From a virus: a DNA stretch of 42,730 nucleotides. Shown here piece by piece: positions 27,403 to 37,090 of this stretch. Position numbers and translations under genes: made by a program. The notes below the pieces were generated by a model, which saw only the letters and a program-made list of their open reading frames with translations, searched no databases and was not told where the DNA came from. The first letter of the stretch is position 1. Each line of letters starts with the position of its first letter. Where the stretch lies: IMG/VR virus record IMGVR_UViG_3300043398_000189, positions 1 to 42,730 of that record; one strand, written 5' to 3'.

Positions 27403-29484
27403 TTAATACCCTGCCTGTTTTGCTAGCTCTTTTGCCTTTTTTAGAACGACCGATTCATCTTTTTCTGTCGGCAATAATGCCCGTGCTTTCCTCGCAAAAG
27501 AATCCCCCAACTCCTTGCTTAATACCTGAGGCGCGGATGTTGGTTTATTAACTGGCGCTGGCGTATACGCCGGTGTATACGCCGGTGTATACATAGACGG
27601 GATCTGGTATGGATTTGGAATGCTTGGCTGTATCGACGCGCCAAAATCCTGCATAGAATTTGCGATGGCATTAAGCTGATCCATGCTTGCCTGGGCAATA
27701 CCCACCTGCCCGGCCGCTTGCTCTGCTTTTATCCGTGCGTTGTTCGCTGCAACGAAAGCGCTTATCGCATTCTTCACATCAGCAGCGTGAGAGTTATGCG
27801 GGATGCTTGCAGCCTTTGTTAGCAGTAGTTGTATCGTCGCTTCTTTCATAGGCTTGCCAAACGATTTATTGAGATCGTTCATGATCTCTTTGCCAGCAAG
27901 AGAAGCTTGAAGTAACTTAAACTTAGTCGGCTCTGTATAAGCCTGCCATTGTTTAGTGTAAGACTCGGCTTCTATCGCTTTAATCTGAGCCTCTCTAGTC
28001 GCCTTGAGAAACGATTGCTTCGCTTTACCTGCGTCAAATAGAGCCTGCTTAGCCGGGTTGACGTTATCCCTCAGTTCGTCTTCGGGAGTCTCTGGTATAC
28101 CAAGAGCTTTTTCTTGCCTGTGGATTTTCTTGATCGCGATCTCCACTTGTCTCTTAGTTAACTCGCCATCGCGAGGCATGTTATACAAAGCGTTCTGGTC
28201 TTGCCGAAGATCTTCTATAGCGGCTAACTCTCGCGCTCGCTTGTCTGTTAATAGCGCATCGCTAGCGGTATTGAGGGCATTCATGTAATTACCCTCTCGG
28301 TGAATCTCAGCGCTGTAATTGCGCTCGGCTGCCGACCGATTTGCTTGTGCGTTTACATCCGCCTGGTGAACAGCCTTTTGCTCATAATCAGTTTCTTGCT
28401 TCCTTTGAGCCGCTGACATACCAGCTTGCATAAGTCTTCGCTTAAAACTCCCAGGCGGTCCCAGGTTTCTATTACGTATGTCTTCGCCTATCTGCCCGTT
28501 CTTGATGTAATCGATAGGCGCATAAGCCGCGCCTCTAGCTTGCTCGATGCCTTGAGCGCCAAAGCTTGGCGGCGGGTAACTCATCTCATCCAACCCTTCT
28601 TGGAAAGTTTTCGCATTACCCTGCACTTGGCTGAGTGGATTTAGCGGCGCCTTTGGTGGTGTTATAGGTGCTGGCGCAGGTGGTGGTGGCGCTACCGGCT
28701 GTCCAGTCGGTGCCGGTATACCCACTTGAGGTGGTGCGAAAACGGGCGGTGAGTAACCCCCGCCGCCACCATCTGTTGCAGTAGGTGGCTGAAAGTTTGG
28801 TGCCCACGGTTGTGTAGTATTGGGCGGCGCTTGTGCGATTAATCCTTGCGGGTTCCAAGAAGTCATAGGCGGTGGACTTACCGGAATAAACCCAGGGTTG
28901 TTAGTTGTCGGCATAGGACCGTTGCCTGTTAGCAAAGCTTTGATCACTTCGCCTACGGCTGCCGCCCTACCGCTATCATTGCTCTGGCTTTGCTCTTGAT
29001 TCACGTTGACATTAGTGACACCACCTTGAAGCATCGGAGGCACAGGCGGCGCTAGTGCGGGTACGCCCGCTGTATAACTAGGCGCGTTAACACCGACTTG
29101 GCCTTTAAGCATTGGTGTTTGTTGTGCGATAGCCTGCTCGGTCGCATACGGCAAGCCGGTAATCGGGTTATAACCACCACCAAACTTTATTACGTTAGTG
29201 CCAGTGCCCTGGTTGATGATCGTGCCATCATTACCAATTACGGGATTGATAAGCTGGCCTTTCAGTTTGTCACCAGCTACCCGGCTAAGCTCGGCGCCGA
29301 GAGTTCCGCCTTGAGCAAGAGACTGGTCACCTAGAACTTTGTAGTACATGTCCCAGGTCGCGCCAGGCATAGCTGAGATCATCCCGTTTCCAGGTTGTTT
29401 GATAGAGCTTATCGGAATAGCCGCAGGCTGTTGCTGTGGTGGCTGATAGTTATAGTCGTTGTAACTAGCATTTCCTATTAGCAT
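27403..29484 (-). CDS. Structural protein with Pro/Gln-rich N-terminal half and helical C-terminal half
   Basis: A 693-residue protein. The ATG at 29484 follows AAGGAGATCGAGTG; the frame continues upstream to a TTG, but the ribosome site would then be inside the gene. Residues 1-300 are rich in Pro, Gly, Gln and Ala. Residues 330-620 are helical and charged (RKQETDYEQKAVHQADVNAQ, AIEDLRQDQNALYN, RQVEIAIKKIHRQEKALGIP). Near residue 640 TPAYTPAYTPAP is encoded by a 12-base tandem repeat. It lies next to the ejection-type protein, so a second internal virion protein is likely. Confidence 0.6.
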   Translation of the reverse strand: MLIGNASYNDYNYQPPQQQPAAIPISSIKQPGNGMISAMPGATWDMYYKVLGDQSLAQGGTLGAELSRVAGDKLKGQLINPVIGNDGTIINQGTGTNVIKFGGGYNPITGLPYATEQAIAQQTPMLKGQVGVNAPSYTAGVPALAPPVPPMLQGGVTNVNVNQEQSQSNDSGRAAAVGEVIKALLTGNGPMPTTNNPGFIPVSPPPMTSWNPQGLIAQAPPNTTQPWAPNFQPPTATDGGGGGYSPPVFAPPQVGIPAPTGQPVAPPPPAPAPITPPKAPLNPLSQVQGNAKTFQEGLDEMSYPPPSFGAQGIEQARGAAYAPIDYIKNGQIGEDIRNRNLGPPGSFKRRLMQAGMSAAQRKQETDYEQKAVHQADVNAQANRSAAERNYSAEIHREGNYMNALNTASDALLTDKRARELAAIEDLRQDQNALYNMPRDGELTKRQVEIAIKKIHRQEKALGIPETPEDELRDNVNPAKQALFDAGKAKQSFLKATREAQIKAIEAESYTKQWQAYTEPTKFKLLQASLAGKEIMNDLNKSFGKPMKEATIQLLLTKAASIPHNSHAADVKNAISAFVAANNARIKAEQAAGQVGIAQASMDQLNAIANSMQDFGASIQPSIPNPYQIPSMYTPAYTPAYTPAPVNKPTSAPQVLSKELGDSFARKARALLPTEKDESVVLKKAKELAKQAGY
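27563..27592 (-). repeat. 12-base tandem repeat (GTATACGCCGGT)
   Basis: Two full units and a half unit of GTATACGCCGGT encode the TPAY repeats of the protein above. Slippage would change the repeat count in frame. Confidence 0.85.
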
Positions 29485-29523
29485 CACTCGATCTCCTTGC
29501 CGCAAATGTATGATACGACAGAA

Positions 29524-31032
29524 TTATTGGTTTATGTCGTCGCCGTATCGGGCAAACGGGTTGCTAATGCCAGGAGAAAGAAAGTTTGAAAGCGCTTGTT
29601 GTATTGGCCAGGCGCTAACTCGATCAACAGCAGAGAGGGGATTAAACCACCACGGCAGCGCTGACGAGCTAAGGTTCACTGATCCGTATACTGGCGCCCC
29701 GCTTCCATCTACGGGAATAAAAGCATCACCACCAGTGTATACCGGGCTAACTACTCGCTGATTCGCAAACCAAGGACGTTCGCCACCAAAGCCTTGACCG
29801 CCCAGGTTATAGCTACCCGATGCCATCTGCCCGCCTAAAGGCATCGCTCGCCCTGTGCCTGTTCCATGTTTAGCTGGTGGTGCTGTATTGCTCATACTTG
29901 TAGGACCACCACGTCTACCCCACGGATCGCTTGGTGTGGGCGCAGCCTCGTCTGGATATAACTGAGCTAACTCTGCGTCGGTAAGCGGCATCAAGCCTTT
30001 GCCGTAACCCACGTTTTGTCGAGGTAGTCCAGTAGATGTACCGCCATCGCTATTACTATTAGAGTAATCGTATCCACCGCCTGCACCACCCATCGCGTAG
30101 GCTGTCCCGGGCTGAATAGATCTCAGTCCGTAGAGCTCACCACTTCCGGTCTTTGTAACCGGCATCCCGTCCTCGGTCCAAGAGCCTGGCGTATTCTGAT
30201 TTGGCATTGGGATATACGAGTTAGATGGCGCCCATATGCCAGAGTGTGTATCCGGCTCCATTGCTTGGCGCTCACGCCTTACTGCGTCTGACAATCCAGC
30301 GTATGGCGCCTGATGCTGATAGACACCCGTTGGATTACCTAGACCGTATTGATCATATGGTGTGCTAAATGCTGTTGTGGCTGGATTGTTATAGCCAACA
30401 TAAGGGGCGTTAGTGCCGAAGCTATTAGAGCCACCACTGTTAGTGCCGAAGCTATTACTACCGCCACTGTTGCCCGCATACCCTGGGCTAGGAGTCTGGC
30501 TACCTTCACCACCGCCATAGTCGTCGTACCCGCCGCCACCGCCACCGCCACCGCCGCCAAGAGTAGCTACCGGTCCACCGAATATTAAAGGTGATCCAGA
30601 GCTAGTTACCCATGGCGTGTACCCGGCGCTAACCGAACCGCCGTAGTATGCCGCATTAGATGGCGCACCCTGTGGAGTGTACTGCGCGGCCGCCGCTGGT
30701 TGATTTACACTCTGGGCCCACTTCCCATAGTCTTGAAGGTATTGCCCGTACGCTTGATTGTAGGCAGCGTTATCGCCGTTTGCGTTATTTGATACTGAGA
30801 CTGATTGGGATTGAGTTTGGGTAGGACCGGCAAACGGATTTCCCCCGGCGCCAGACCCTTGGCCTGGGCTACCCCCAGAAGAAGCGCTTCCGCCTGGCGG
30901 GTTGCTTCCTCCAGTTGGCGGGCTTCCTCCAGTTGGATTGCCTGGAGGGCTAGGAGTTGGGCTGGGTGATCCAGGTAGTCCACTAGAGAAACATGCCCAC
31001 CAAACGAGCGAGCAAACCTCCTGCATCGGCAT
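29524..31032 (-). CDS. Gly/Ser/Asn-rich virion protein, possibly the frameshifted extension of the preceding gene
   Basis: A frame of 502 codons, mostly low complexity: Ser/Pro/Gly repeats at 20-70, a ten-Gly run near 165, and a duplicated SGGSNSFGTN near 190. The C-terminal part is more folded (PWFANQRVVSPVYTGGDAFI, WWFNPLSAVDRVSAWPIQQA). The only start near its beginning (31032) has no Shine-Dalgarno, and its first 17 residues (MPMQEVCSLVWWACFSS) look like a shadow of the gene before. A +1 frameshift from that gene would give a better protein. It may be a tail or fibre-attachment protein. Confidence 0.6.
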   Translation of the reverse strand: MPMQEVCSLVWWACFSSGLPGSPSPTPSPPGNPTGGSPPTGGSNPPGGSASSGGSPGQGSGAGGNPFAGPTQTQSQSVSVSNNANGDNAAYNQAYGQYLQDYGKWAQSVNQPAAAAQYTPQGAPSNAAYYGGSVSAGYTPWVTSSGSPLIFGGPVATLGGGGGGGGGGYDDYGGGEGSQTPSPGYAGNSGGSNSFGTNSGGSNSFGTNAPYVGYNNPATTAFSTPYDQYGLGNPTGVYQHQAPYAGLSDAVRRERQAMEPDTHSGIWAPSNSYIPMPNQNTPGSWTEDGMPVTKTGSGELYGLRSIQPGTAYAMGGAGGGYDYSNSNSDGGTSTGLPRQNVGYGKGLMPLTDAELAQLYPDEAAPTPSDPWGRRGGPTSMSNTAPPAKHGTGTGRAMPLGGQMASGSYNLGGQGFGGERPWFANQRVVSPVYTGGDAFIPVDGSGAPVYGSVNLSSSALPWWFNPLSAVDRVSAWPIQQALSNFLSPGISNPFARYGDDINQ

Positions 31033-31606
31033 TAACTTGATAGCCGCTTTGGTGTGTATTCTGATCGCCTGTCATTCCAGTCAGCGAAGTCTGATTCTGG
31101 CTTTGACCCACAGGATTAAAAGCTGTCGCCGCAGCGCCATTGATAGCGCCCATATAGTTAGACAATTGGTTTTGAGAACCCTGCGCTAAGAGATTCGCAA
31201 GCCCTTCTTGTAAGCCCGTCGAGATAGTTGGCGAGCCTTCGCCATACTGATAGGCCCTATTAGGTGCGACATATTTATTGTAGTTCGCAACGTATTGATC
31301 AATGACATTCTGAGGCACTCCAAAGTTTGTCGGTATCTGCCCGCCTTGAAGTAATCCCTGGTAACCCCCTAGCGCCTGGCCTTGCAAGGCCCGCTGCGCA
31401 TCGGTGTACGCATTCATATTATTCTGGTTCTGTGCACCAGTCTGATTTTGCTGCGTCTGCGTCTGTGTATTACCGGAGTAATACTGCGCAGTCAGTAGAT
31501 TGTCGAAACCTTCAGGAGCGAAACCTAGGCCACCGCTAGCAGCAGTGCCAGCGCCAGCACCTGTCGCGGTAGCGCCTCCTGGTAATGGTCCTAGTGGTGG
31601 TGGCAT
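30983..31606 (-). CDS. Small structural protein before the low-complexity frame
   Basis: A 207-residue protein (MPPPLGPLPGGATATGAG start; helical middle with YTDAQRALQGQALGGYQGLL and LQEGLANLLAQGSQNQLSNY; Gln/Asn/Thr-rich). A good Shine-Dalgarno (AAGGAGATAAGTA) precedes the ATG. It ends ...LLARLVGMFL in the 50-base overlap with the next frame. The last codons before the stop are TTT CTC TAG, and the next frame is +1. Whether it is a separate protein or the front of a fusion of about 700 residues is open. Confidence 0.65.
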   Translation of the reverse strand: MPPPLGPLPGGATATGAGAGTAASGGLGFAPEGFDNLLTAQYYSGNTQTQTQQNQTGAQNQNNMNAYTDAQRALQGQALGGYQGLLQGGQIPTNFGVPQNVIDQYVANYNKYVAPNRAYQYGEGSPTISTGLQEGLANLLAQGSQNQLSNYMGAINGAAATAFNPVGQSQNQTSLTGMTGDQNTHQSGYQVNADAGGLLARLVGMFL

Positions 31607-31617
31607 TACTTATCTCC

Positions 31618-33147
31618 TTAGATATACAGCCAGCCGACTTGCTTGGCTTCTTGTGTAGCTGTAGTCGGATGTGTTCCGTACCAAGTGTTAGTAGCAGAGT
31701 TGGTATCACGTATCTCCATGTTCTGAATGTAGTGATATCCGACAGCCGGGAAGCCTTGGTAGTCCACAACCGTGTGCTGACGCAACGCTGCTTGACCGTT
31801 ATGCACAGCGGCACTTGCGTAAGGAACGGTGGTGCTATCTAGTGCGATACCGGCAACACTGTTTGATGCAGCAGCGGTATTGGTATAAGTAGCATGATAA
31901 CTAGCTTTGACCATAGTGTCAGCAAAGCCTAGTACAAACTCGGTGCGAGCCACGCCTACTGTCGAAGATCCATTAGCTGCACGCCATGTAGCTGTGTTGT
32001 AGGTCCAAGACGCGGTAGTATCTTCAGCGTAAAGCGACTTTGGTACACGATTATAGAAGTTGTAGACACACCGTTGTGACGGAATGTCATTCATTTGTTT
32101 AGACCCATCCAGGTGGACCGTGCCAAGATAGAGTTTGGCTTTATTGCCATTTGGATACCAGTAGCCATTTGAATGGTAGACCAGGTTGGTTAACCGAGTT
32201 GTTGTACTACTCCACGCGGTATACGACAGAGTTGGTGTGCTTGAGCTAAGAGAGATAAAGATATCGTATGGAAGGCTTGCAGTAGTGAATGCTGGGTTTA
32301 CCGTAACAGTAAGCTCTGTGAACTCTCCAATCCAGATGTTGCCGTCTGTATCCGGTAATGCAATTTGGTTGTGATAGAACGGCGTGTAGTACAGACCGTA
32401 AGTAGCACTGCCATCGCCTACCGGTAATCCAGTAGTAAGACACAGCCTACCGCCTGGCGAAAACAAAGTACCGTTTAAAAAGCTGGGTTCTGTATAATCA
32501 CCGAGCGAATTGTAATTACCCGAGAGAACTAAGCGGTCCCCCCACGCGACACCGCCAAGCCCAGCGGGTTGCGCCAGAATATATGCACCGGCTGTATTAT
32601 TTCGGTTGATAAAAAAGCCATGGATCTCTTTATCTGTAGAGAGCACTGGAATGATGGCTTCTGTGGAAGATGCGTTCTTGGTATTGATACCAATAGTTTT
32701 ACTGCCCGCATAATTAGTGTTAATACCGACAGTGGCGATACTGGTGGAGCTTTGAAGCTTGAGACCACCCAGATGAAGGGTGCCAAATACAGTACCAGCG
32801 GTATCGGTTAAAGCCACAACCTGCGCTGCTGTTCTGGCAAACATGGTATCAGGTGCAGTAGCGCTACCAACTCCAAACTTTAATTCACCGTCTGATGTTT
32901 GCGTGACTCTCGGTTGTGTATCGCCGGTACGACCAGATCCAATGGTAAGATTCCCGGTCGCCATAAGCACTAAGAACTGTGCTGTTTTATCTAGCTTGCT
33001 CAGCGCGATGTTCGCTGCGCCCAGTATATTGTTGTTTGAGATATTGCCATTCGCCCATGTCACAACATCGGCAAAGTTCTGATTAACCTGCGCGGCTTGA
33101 GCTAGCGTATTAGCTACAAAAGTATTCGTGATTGAGAGAGTGCTCAT
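31618..33147 (-). CDS. Tail fibre or spike protein
   Basis: A 509-residue protein. The N-terminus (TNTFVANTLAQAAQVNQNFA, DVVTWANGNISNNNILGAAN) is the common virion-attachment start of phage fibres. The rest is beta-rich with many Thr, Ser, Ala and Gly (SGRTGDTQPRVTQTSDGELK, VTVNPAFTTASLPYDIFISL), fitting a trimeric fibre that binds the host surface. The start overlaps the previous stop (ATGA). The receptor cannot be read from the sequence. Confidence 0.72.
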   Translation of the reverse strand: MSTLSITNTFVANTLAQAAQVNQNFADVVTWANGNISNNNILGAANIALSKLDKTAQFLVLMATGNLTIGSGRTGDTQPRVTQTSDGELKFGVGSATAPDTMFARTAAQVVALTDTAGTVFGTLHLGGLKLQSSTSIATVGINTNYAGSKTIGINTKNASSTEAIIPVLSTDKEIHGFFINRNNTAGAYILAQPAGLGGVAWGDRLVLSGNYNSLGDYTEPSFLNGTLFSPGGRLCLTTGLPVGDGSATYGLYYTPFYHNQIALPDTDGNIWIGEFTELTVTVNPAFTTASLPYDIFISLSSSTPTLSYTAWSSTTTRLTNLVYHSNGYWYPNGNKAKLYLGTVHLDGSKQMNDIPSQRCVYNFYNRVPKSLYAEDTTASWTYNTATWRAANGSSTVGVARTEFVLGFADTMVKASYHATYTNTAAASNSVAGIALDSTTVPYASAAVHNGQAALRQHTVVDYQGFPAVGYHYIQNMEIRDTNSATNTWYGTHPTTATQEAKQVGWLYI

Positions 33148-34781
33148 CTACCCACCTGTTGTTTCCCGCGAGATATAAATTGCAACTCAAGAGAGTGAAG
33201 CTCGAAATGCTGACCAGAAGTTGTCTGGGTGATTCTTAGCTGATTGTTCTGCCCTTGAAGTGAATTACTCGGAAGGTTTGTGTTGGCGTGAGCCAGGCGG
33301 GTACGTTTTGTATAAACAGTATAAGCGGTAGGTAGGCTAGTTGTGCCCCAATTTGCTTCGTCCCAGTCGTCTATAGTCCAGTCTAAACCACCATCTGTTA
33401 CGGCAACCCCGGGCGCATCGATAGTTACGTAGTCGAAATCACCAGCCGCATTATTCACTATTGAGTACACACCCAGCCCTGTATTATCAGTAGCGTATTC
33501 AACTACGACAAACTTCCAGGACTTCCATTGAGTAGGCGACCCGCCATGTATGTACGGCGTGTTCCAGTACGGGGCTATAGCCGTCCCGTTATCTGTGGTG
33601 CCGCCTATTAAATTGAGCTTGGCATTAGTAGTATCAGCTACCCATAACTGTGGTGCGCCTACGCTATCTACAGCCTGGCACCAGTACCCAGAAGTCCAGC
33701 CTGCATATCTAGTCCAGGCTTTGTGCCCATAATCGTAGACGTATTGCCTATTTAAGCCAACGTCGAGAATGTATTGATTATCTTGCGAGTTAAGAGCCGC
33801 GGTGAACTTCTGCCTGTTGTTTAGCGTCAGTACATAGGTCAGATAATCGGATAATTCTTGCTGGAATTTCTGAGAGATCTGTCCAGACTCAACACCGTTT
33901 GTATACCAGACAGAGAAGTCTGTACCTAGAAACATCACAGCACCCCCACCGGAGGGTCCAGGTACGTACTTTACGGTAGCACCATCACGGACACCAGCCG
34001 TGATATTTAACAGCGCTTCTGAGAGCCCAGAGAGGGGCCCTGATAATGCGTAGCATCCGTTCTGAGATTTGCCTACGAATAAAGCTTTGAACGGAGATAC
34101 GCCTACGGAAGATATCCCGAAGGGCACCATTGAGTTTATATATCCGCCTTGGCCCTGACCGACTTGATATATATTCGTCCCGATCCAGCTATTCGGATTG
34201 TTCGTATCAGACCAGCGCAAGCCAGAGGGCTCTAGTACGCCGGTTGTTATACAGTTTCCGGCGAGTATAGCTCCGTTGTATGTGCACAAGACATTAGCCG
34301 CAGGTGGATTTACGTTACCCGCGGCAGTAGAAGTATTAGCAACAGCCTGCTCTATTCCAGTGGCTGGGTCCCATTGCCTAAGGGGGACGAGCCCATCTGA
34401 GTAGTAGAGAATATTGTTAAGAGTAGTATGTGCAATGCGGCGACCGGCAGTATACACAGCAGCAGCAGTCAGTACAGGGATGCTCAGAATAACGCGGTAA
34501 AGATTACCGTTAGCCCAGAGAGCCATTGCTGTATTGCCGTTGTCGTCATATAGAAAAGCTATTCCGTCCGCGTTAGCCGCAGTCGAACTCATTTGATAGA
34601 ACCCTTGCCTACCTATAACAGCGCCCGTCTTAGAGATCTTCACGTTCTGACAATCAGGCGACTCGTTTAATTCGAGATCTAACGGATCAGCATCTGAGTG
34701 CAAGCCGCCATGAAAACTATCAACGCGCACAATCTGGAGCGCGTCATCAAGGGCAGATTTAAGAGTCGGAGTTCTCGTCAT
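33144..34781 (-). CDS. Tail hub or stabilisation protein
   Basis: A 545-residue beta-rich protein. The start VRVDSFHGGLHSDADPLDLE and CQNVKISKTGAVIGRQGFYQ is typical of podovirus tail proteins that close the portal channel (P22 gp10-like or T7-like tail tube hub), in which a beta-propeller follows. Repeats such as NGNLYRV, NNILYYSDG and GTDFSVWYTNG fit propeller blades. It is coupled at both ends (ATGA) between the adaptor and the fibre gene, as expected for tail assembly order. Confidence 0.65.
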   Translation of the reverse strand: MTRTPTLKSALDDALQIVRVDSFHGGLHSDADPLDLELNESPDCQNVKISKTGAVIGRQGFYQMSSTAANADGIAFLYDDNGNTAMALWANGNLYRVILSIPVLTAAAVYTAGRRIAHTTLNNILYYSDGLVPLRQWDPATGIEQAVANTSTAAGNVNPPAANVLCTYNGAILAGNCITTGVLEPSGLRWSDTNNPNSWIGTNIYQVGQGQGGYINSMVPFGISSVGVSPFKALFVGKSQNGCYALSGPLSGLSEALLNITAGVRDGATVKYVPGPSGGGAVMFLGTDFSVWYTNGVESGQISQKFQQELSDYLTYVLTLNNRQKFTAALNSQDNQYILDVGLNRQYVYDYGHKAWTRYAGWTSGYWCQAVDSVGAPQLWVADTTNAKLNLIGGTTDNGTAIAPYWNTPYIHGGSPTQWKSWKFVVVEYATDNTGLGVYSIVNNAAGDFDYVTIDAPGVAVTDGGLDWTIDDWDEANWGTTSLPTAYTVYTKRTRLAHANTNLPSNSLQGQNNQLRITQTTSGQHFELHSLELQFISRGKQQVGR

Positions 34782-35518
34782 GACGGCAAGATAAACCTCG
34801 CGTCCATATCCAGACTGGTGTAGTCAGCCTCCCCAGGATTGGTCACGTGCGGGAAAGCTAAGTCTTGCCCGTCTAAGAACGTCGAGTTCTTTAGGGCCTC
34901 TGTATGGTCTCTAAATCTCTGTAAGAAAAGCTGACCTTCTTCGTAAGCCAGGTCTTTCTCTTTTGCTTTGCCGATAGCGTAAGCGCAAATACCATCATGA
35001 AATTCTTCTGGTATCTGTGGCTCTTGCGTGTCTACGTTTAAAAGCGTGTGCCTTGAAAAGTAATAGACCAGTAGGGTGCTGGCGCTTGATGGCACTGGTA
35101 GTAAGCCTAGAATTATCCTAGGCGCAGTCGGGTTGTTAGCATCTTGAGCCGCGGGTGTTATCCCTGTAGATGTCTGTGGCGCTAGCTGGGTTGTTCTGTT
35201 CTTGAGATAAAACGAAGACGGTATCCCGGTAATTAACGTACCGGGTTGTGCTTGCGCAAAGTCTGCCGGTCTAAGCCAGTAGACTATGCCGTTATAAAAT
35301 CCGACAGAGTACACGCGCACCACATCTTCAGGTAAGACATATTCTTGTATGCTTGCCGTAGTCGTAGTGCTATAGACAGCCTGAAGCGGTAAGGCTGTGG
35401 AACACATGATCCTTACCGCTTGGTTGAGCCATCTAGTTATCTCGGTATCAGTCCACATGCGAGCGGACTGATCATCGATTGCTGATCGAACTTCGAGAAT
35501 CATCTCCCGGAGGTTCAT
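34778..35518 (-). CDS. Head-to-tail adaptor protein
   Basis: A 246-residue protein. It starts with a long helix MNLREMILEVRSAIDDQSAR and MWTDTEITRWLNQAVRIMCS, the usual start of podovirus adaptors (P22 gp4-like, T7 gp11-like) that bind under the portal. Later come strand-rich segments and a final helical part (DGICAYAIGKAKEKDLAYEE, FLQRFRDHTEALKN). It lies between coat-associated genes and the tail hub. AGGGGG precedes the ATG. Confidence 0.75.
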   Translation of the reverse strand: MNLREMILEVRSAIDDQSARMWTDTEITRWLNQAVRIMCSTALPLQAVYSTTTTASIQEYVLPEDVVRVYSVGFYNGIVYWLRPADFAQAQPGTLITGIPSSFYLKNRTTQLAPQTSTGITPAAQDANNPTAPRIILGLLPVPSSASTLLVYYFSRHTLLNVDTQEPQIPEEFHDGICAYAIGKAKEKDLAYEEGQLFLQRFRDHTEALKNSTFLDGQDLAFPHVTNPGEADYTSLDMDARFILPS

Positions 35519-35536
35519 ATCAAACCCCCTGTGAGA

Positions 35537-35995
35537 TTACATCCCGAGTTGGATTAGCTTAGACACTGGGCCTGCTGCGCCATTTTGTAGCGCAACGCCG
35601 CAGACATGCACTCGCGCATCGTTGGCACCGCCAAGATCAAGCACACCATCGGCGGCAGTAGCAGATAACGGATTGCCCGCCACCGCTGTAGCTCCGATAA
35701 TGCAAGTGACCACTCCGCGAGTCGCAAGCCAGAAGTAATATTCATCAGTGACAGCTACTTGTGCGACACCTTGGACAAAGTCCGTGGTGTCAGTAGCTGG
35801 CCTGACTTTATTACCAGTGGTTGAAGCTGCGAAGTCAATCGAGCAAGCGTGATACTGCGTGATCGCATCATCAGCCTGGACATAGATATAATCTACGCCA
35901 TTCTCATGACGGCGAGTCCGCATTGGGTATAACTGCGTTGCACTGATATCAGTGACCTGGTCAATGAATGCAGTTCCTTGTGCTCCGAAAGCCAT
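35537..35995 (-). CDS. Small capsid-associated (decoration-like) protein
   Basis: A 152-residue beta-rich protein (MAFGAQGTAFIDQVTDISAT, VDYIYVQADDAITQYHACSI, EYYFWLATRGVVTCIIGATA, DGVLDLGGANDARVHVCGVA). It is encoded directly after the major coat gene. This size, place and strand content fit capsid decoration or cement proteins that bind the coat lattice. AGGAG precedes the ATG. The exact family is not certain. Confidence 0.6.
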   Translation of the reverse strand: MAFGAQGTAFIDQVTDISATQLYPMRTRRHENGVDYIYVQADDAITQYHACSIDFAASTTGNKVRPATDTTDFVQGVAQVAVTDEYYFWLATRGVVTCIIGATAVAGNPLSATAADGVLDLGGANDARVHVCGVALQNGAAGPVSKLIQLGM

Positions 35996-36034
35996 TTTGA
36001 TTCTCCTTTTGAAAGCGTGACTTACGGCAAGCCG

Positions 36035-37084
36035 TTAGGCAGGCGTCACAGCAGTAAGAACCCCTTGCAGGTTCGGGCGGTCACAAGTCATCTGTCCATC
36101 CCAGTAGATGAACTTAACCCGCATACGCTGGTTAGGCATGTTCTGGAAAGGTGTGGTGACGAAGTTCGATTGTCTGTGAGGACGCAAGAACAAGTGCTTG
36201 GTGTTCAAGAAGTACACCCGGGTGGCTGCGTCGATGTTGTCATCGGTAACCACAGGTACGCCGTTAAACAAGAGATACTTGAAGCCTACGCGGCCAAGTT
36301 CGTTGTCAGACGCTGTACGCTGCATAGCCTGTTGAAGTCCCCAGAATTTCTGGTACAGCGTTGGGTGCATAACAATCAAGTCGGGCGACTCGTTGTTAGC
36401 ACTGCAAGCTAGGAACATCATCTCCATTCTGGTGAGATCTAAGATCGTGTCAGCGTTAGAGAAGGTGAACGTACCGCGCCAGCCTGTGTAAGTGCCTGCG
36501 TTAATAGCAACGGTATTGCTATTCCAGAAGGCATTGCCAGTAGGCGAAGCTTTGGTCGAAGCGGTAGCGCCTACGCGGGTGATACCACCATAAGAACCCC
36601 CAGAGGGGTCTGAGGCTACAGTTATCACGGATTGCAGACCGTTCAATACTCTTGAACCGTCAGAGGCTACAGTGTTTGAGCCGTATACGTGAGTGCCCAT
36701 AGTGTCGCGCAGAGATTCTTCTGCGAGTTCCATCTGAGCTTTGAGCAGGTCAATAACCTTAGTGCCCGAACCAGAGTTTCTAAGCAACTCAGTTTCCGGC
36801 AGGGTCACATCGCAGTAATAATTCGACCAGTAAAACTCGGCCGCTGTGATGTGCTCTACGTATGTGGTCCGCAACGTACCAGCCTTACCAGGCCATGCAC
36901 CAGCGTTTGGATGGCTGGTATATGAGATAGGCTGCATGATCCGTTCCCCGCCATCGACGGGATCTTCGTTCTGCTTGAGCTTATAAAGCAAAGCTGAACT
37001 CAGAAAGAAGTTATCGATCAACTTCGGAATGAAATACTTCTCCGTGGTCGAATCGATATTCTTATAGGTAAGCGTGAAAGCCAT
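36035..37084 (-). CDS. Major capsid protein (HK97 fold)
   Basis: A 349-residue coat protein. It starts MAFTLTYKNIDSTTEKYFIP with helix IDNFFLSSALLYKLKQ. ERIMQPISYTSHPNAGAWPG, then VTLPETELLRNSGSGTKVID and AQMELAEESLRDTMGTHVYG, are typical of the N-arm and spine helix of coat proteins in podovirus-type phages. LIVMHPTLYQKFWGLQQ and FLNTKHLFLRPHRQSNFVTT near the end fit the P-domain and strand region. GGGAGG lies upstream. No protease gene or cleavable delta domain is seen, so the separate scaffold upstream must direct assembly. Confidence 0.87.
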   Translation of the reverse strand: MAFTLTYKNIDSTTEKYFIPKLIDNFFLSSALLYKLKQNEDPVDGGERIMQPISYTSHPNAGAWPGKAGTLRTTYVEHITAAEFYWSNYYCDVTLPETELLRNSGSGTKVIDLLKAQMELAEESLRDTMGTHVYGSNTVASDGSRVLNGLQSVITVASDPSGGSYGGITRVGATASTKASPTGNAFWNSNTVAINAGTYTGWRGTFTFSNADTILDLTRMEMMFLACSANNESPDLIVMHPTLYQKFWGLQQAMQRTASDNELGRVGFKYLLFNGVPVVTDDNIDAATRVYFLNTKHLFLRPHRQSNFVTTPFQNMPNQRMRVKFIYWDGQMTCDRPNLQGVLTAVTPA

Positions 37085-37090
37085 TGGTTA

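Noticed and set aside
29510-30588. Plus-strand frames inside the late region
   Set aside because: All late genes run leftward and are tightly coupled; these frames are antisense shadows without ribosome sites.
30705-30983. A 92-codon minus-strand frame in the third phase of the Gly-rich gene
   Set aside because: It lies inside the low-complexity frame, has no ribosome site and exists only because repetitive DNA stays open in several frames.
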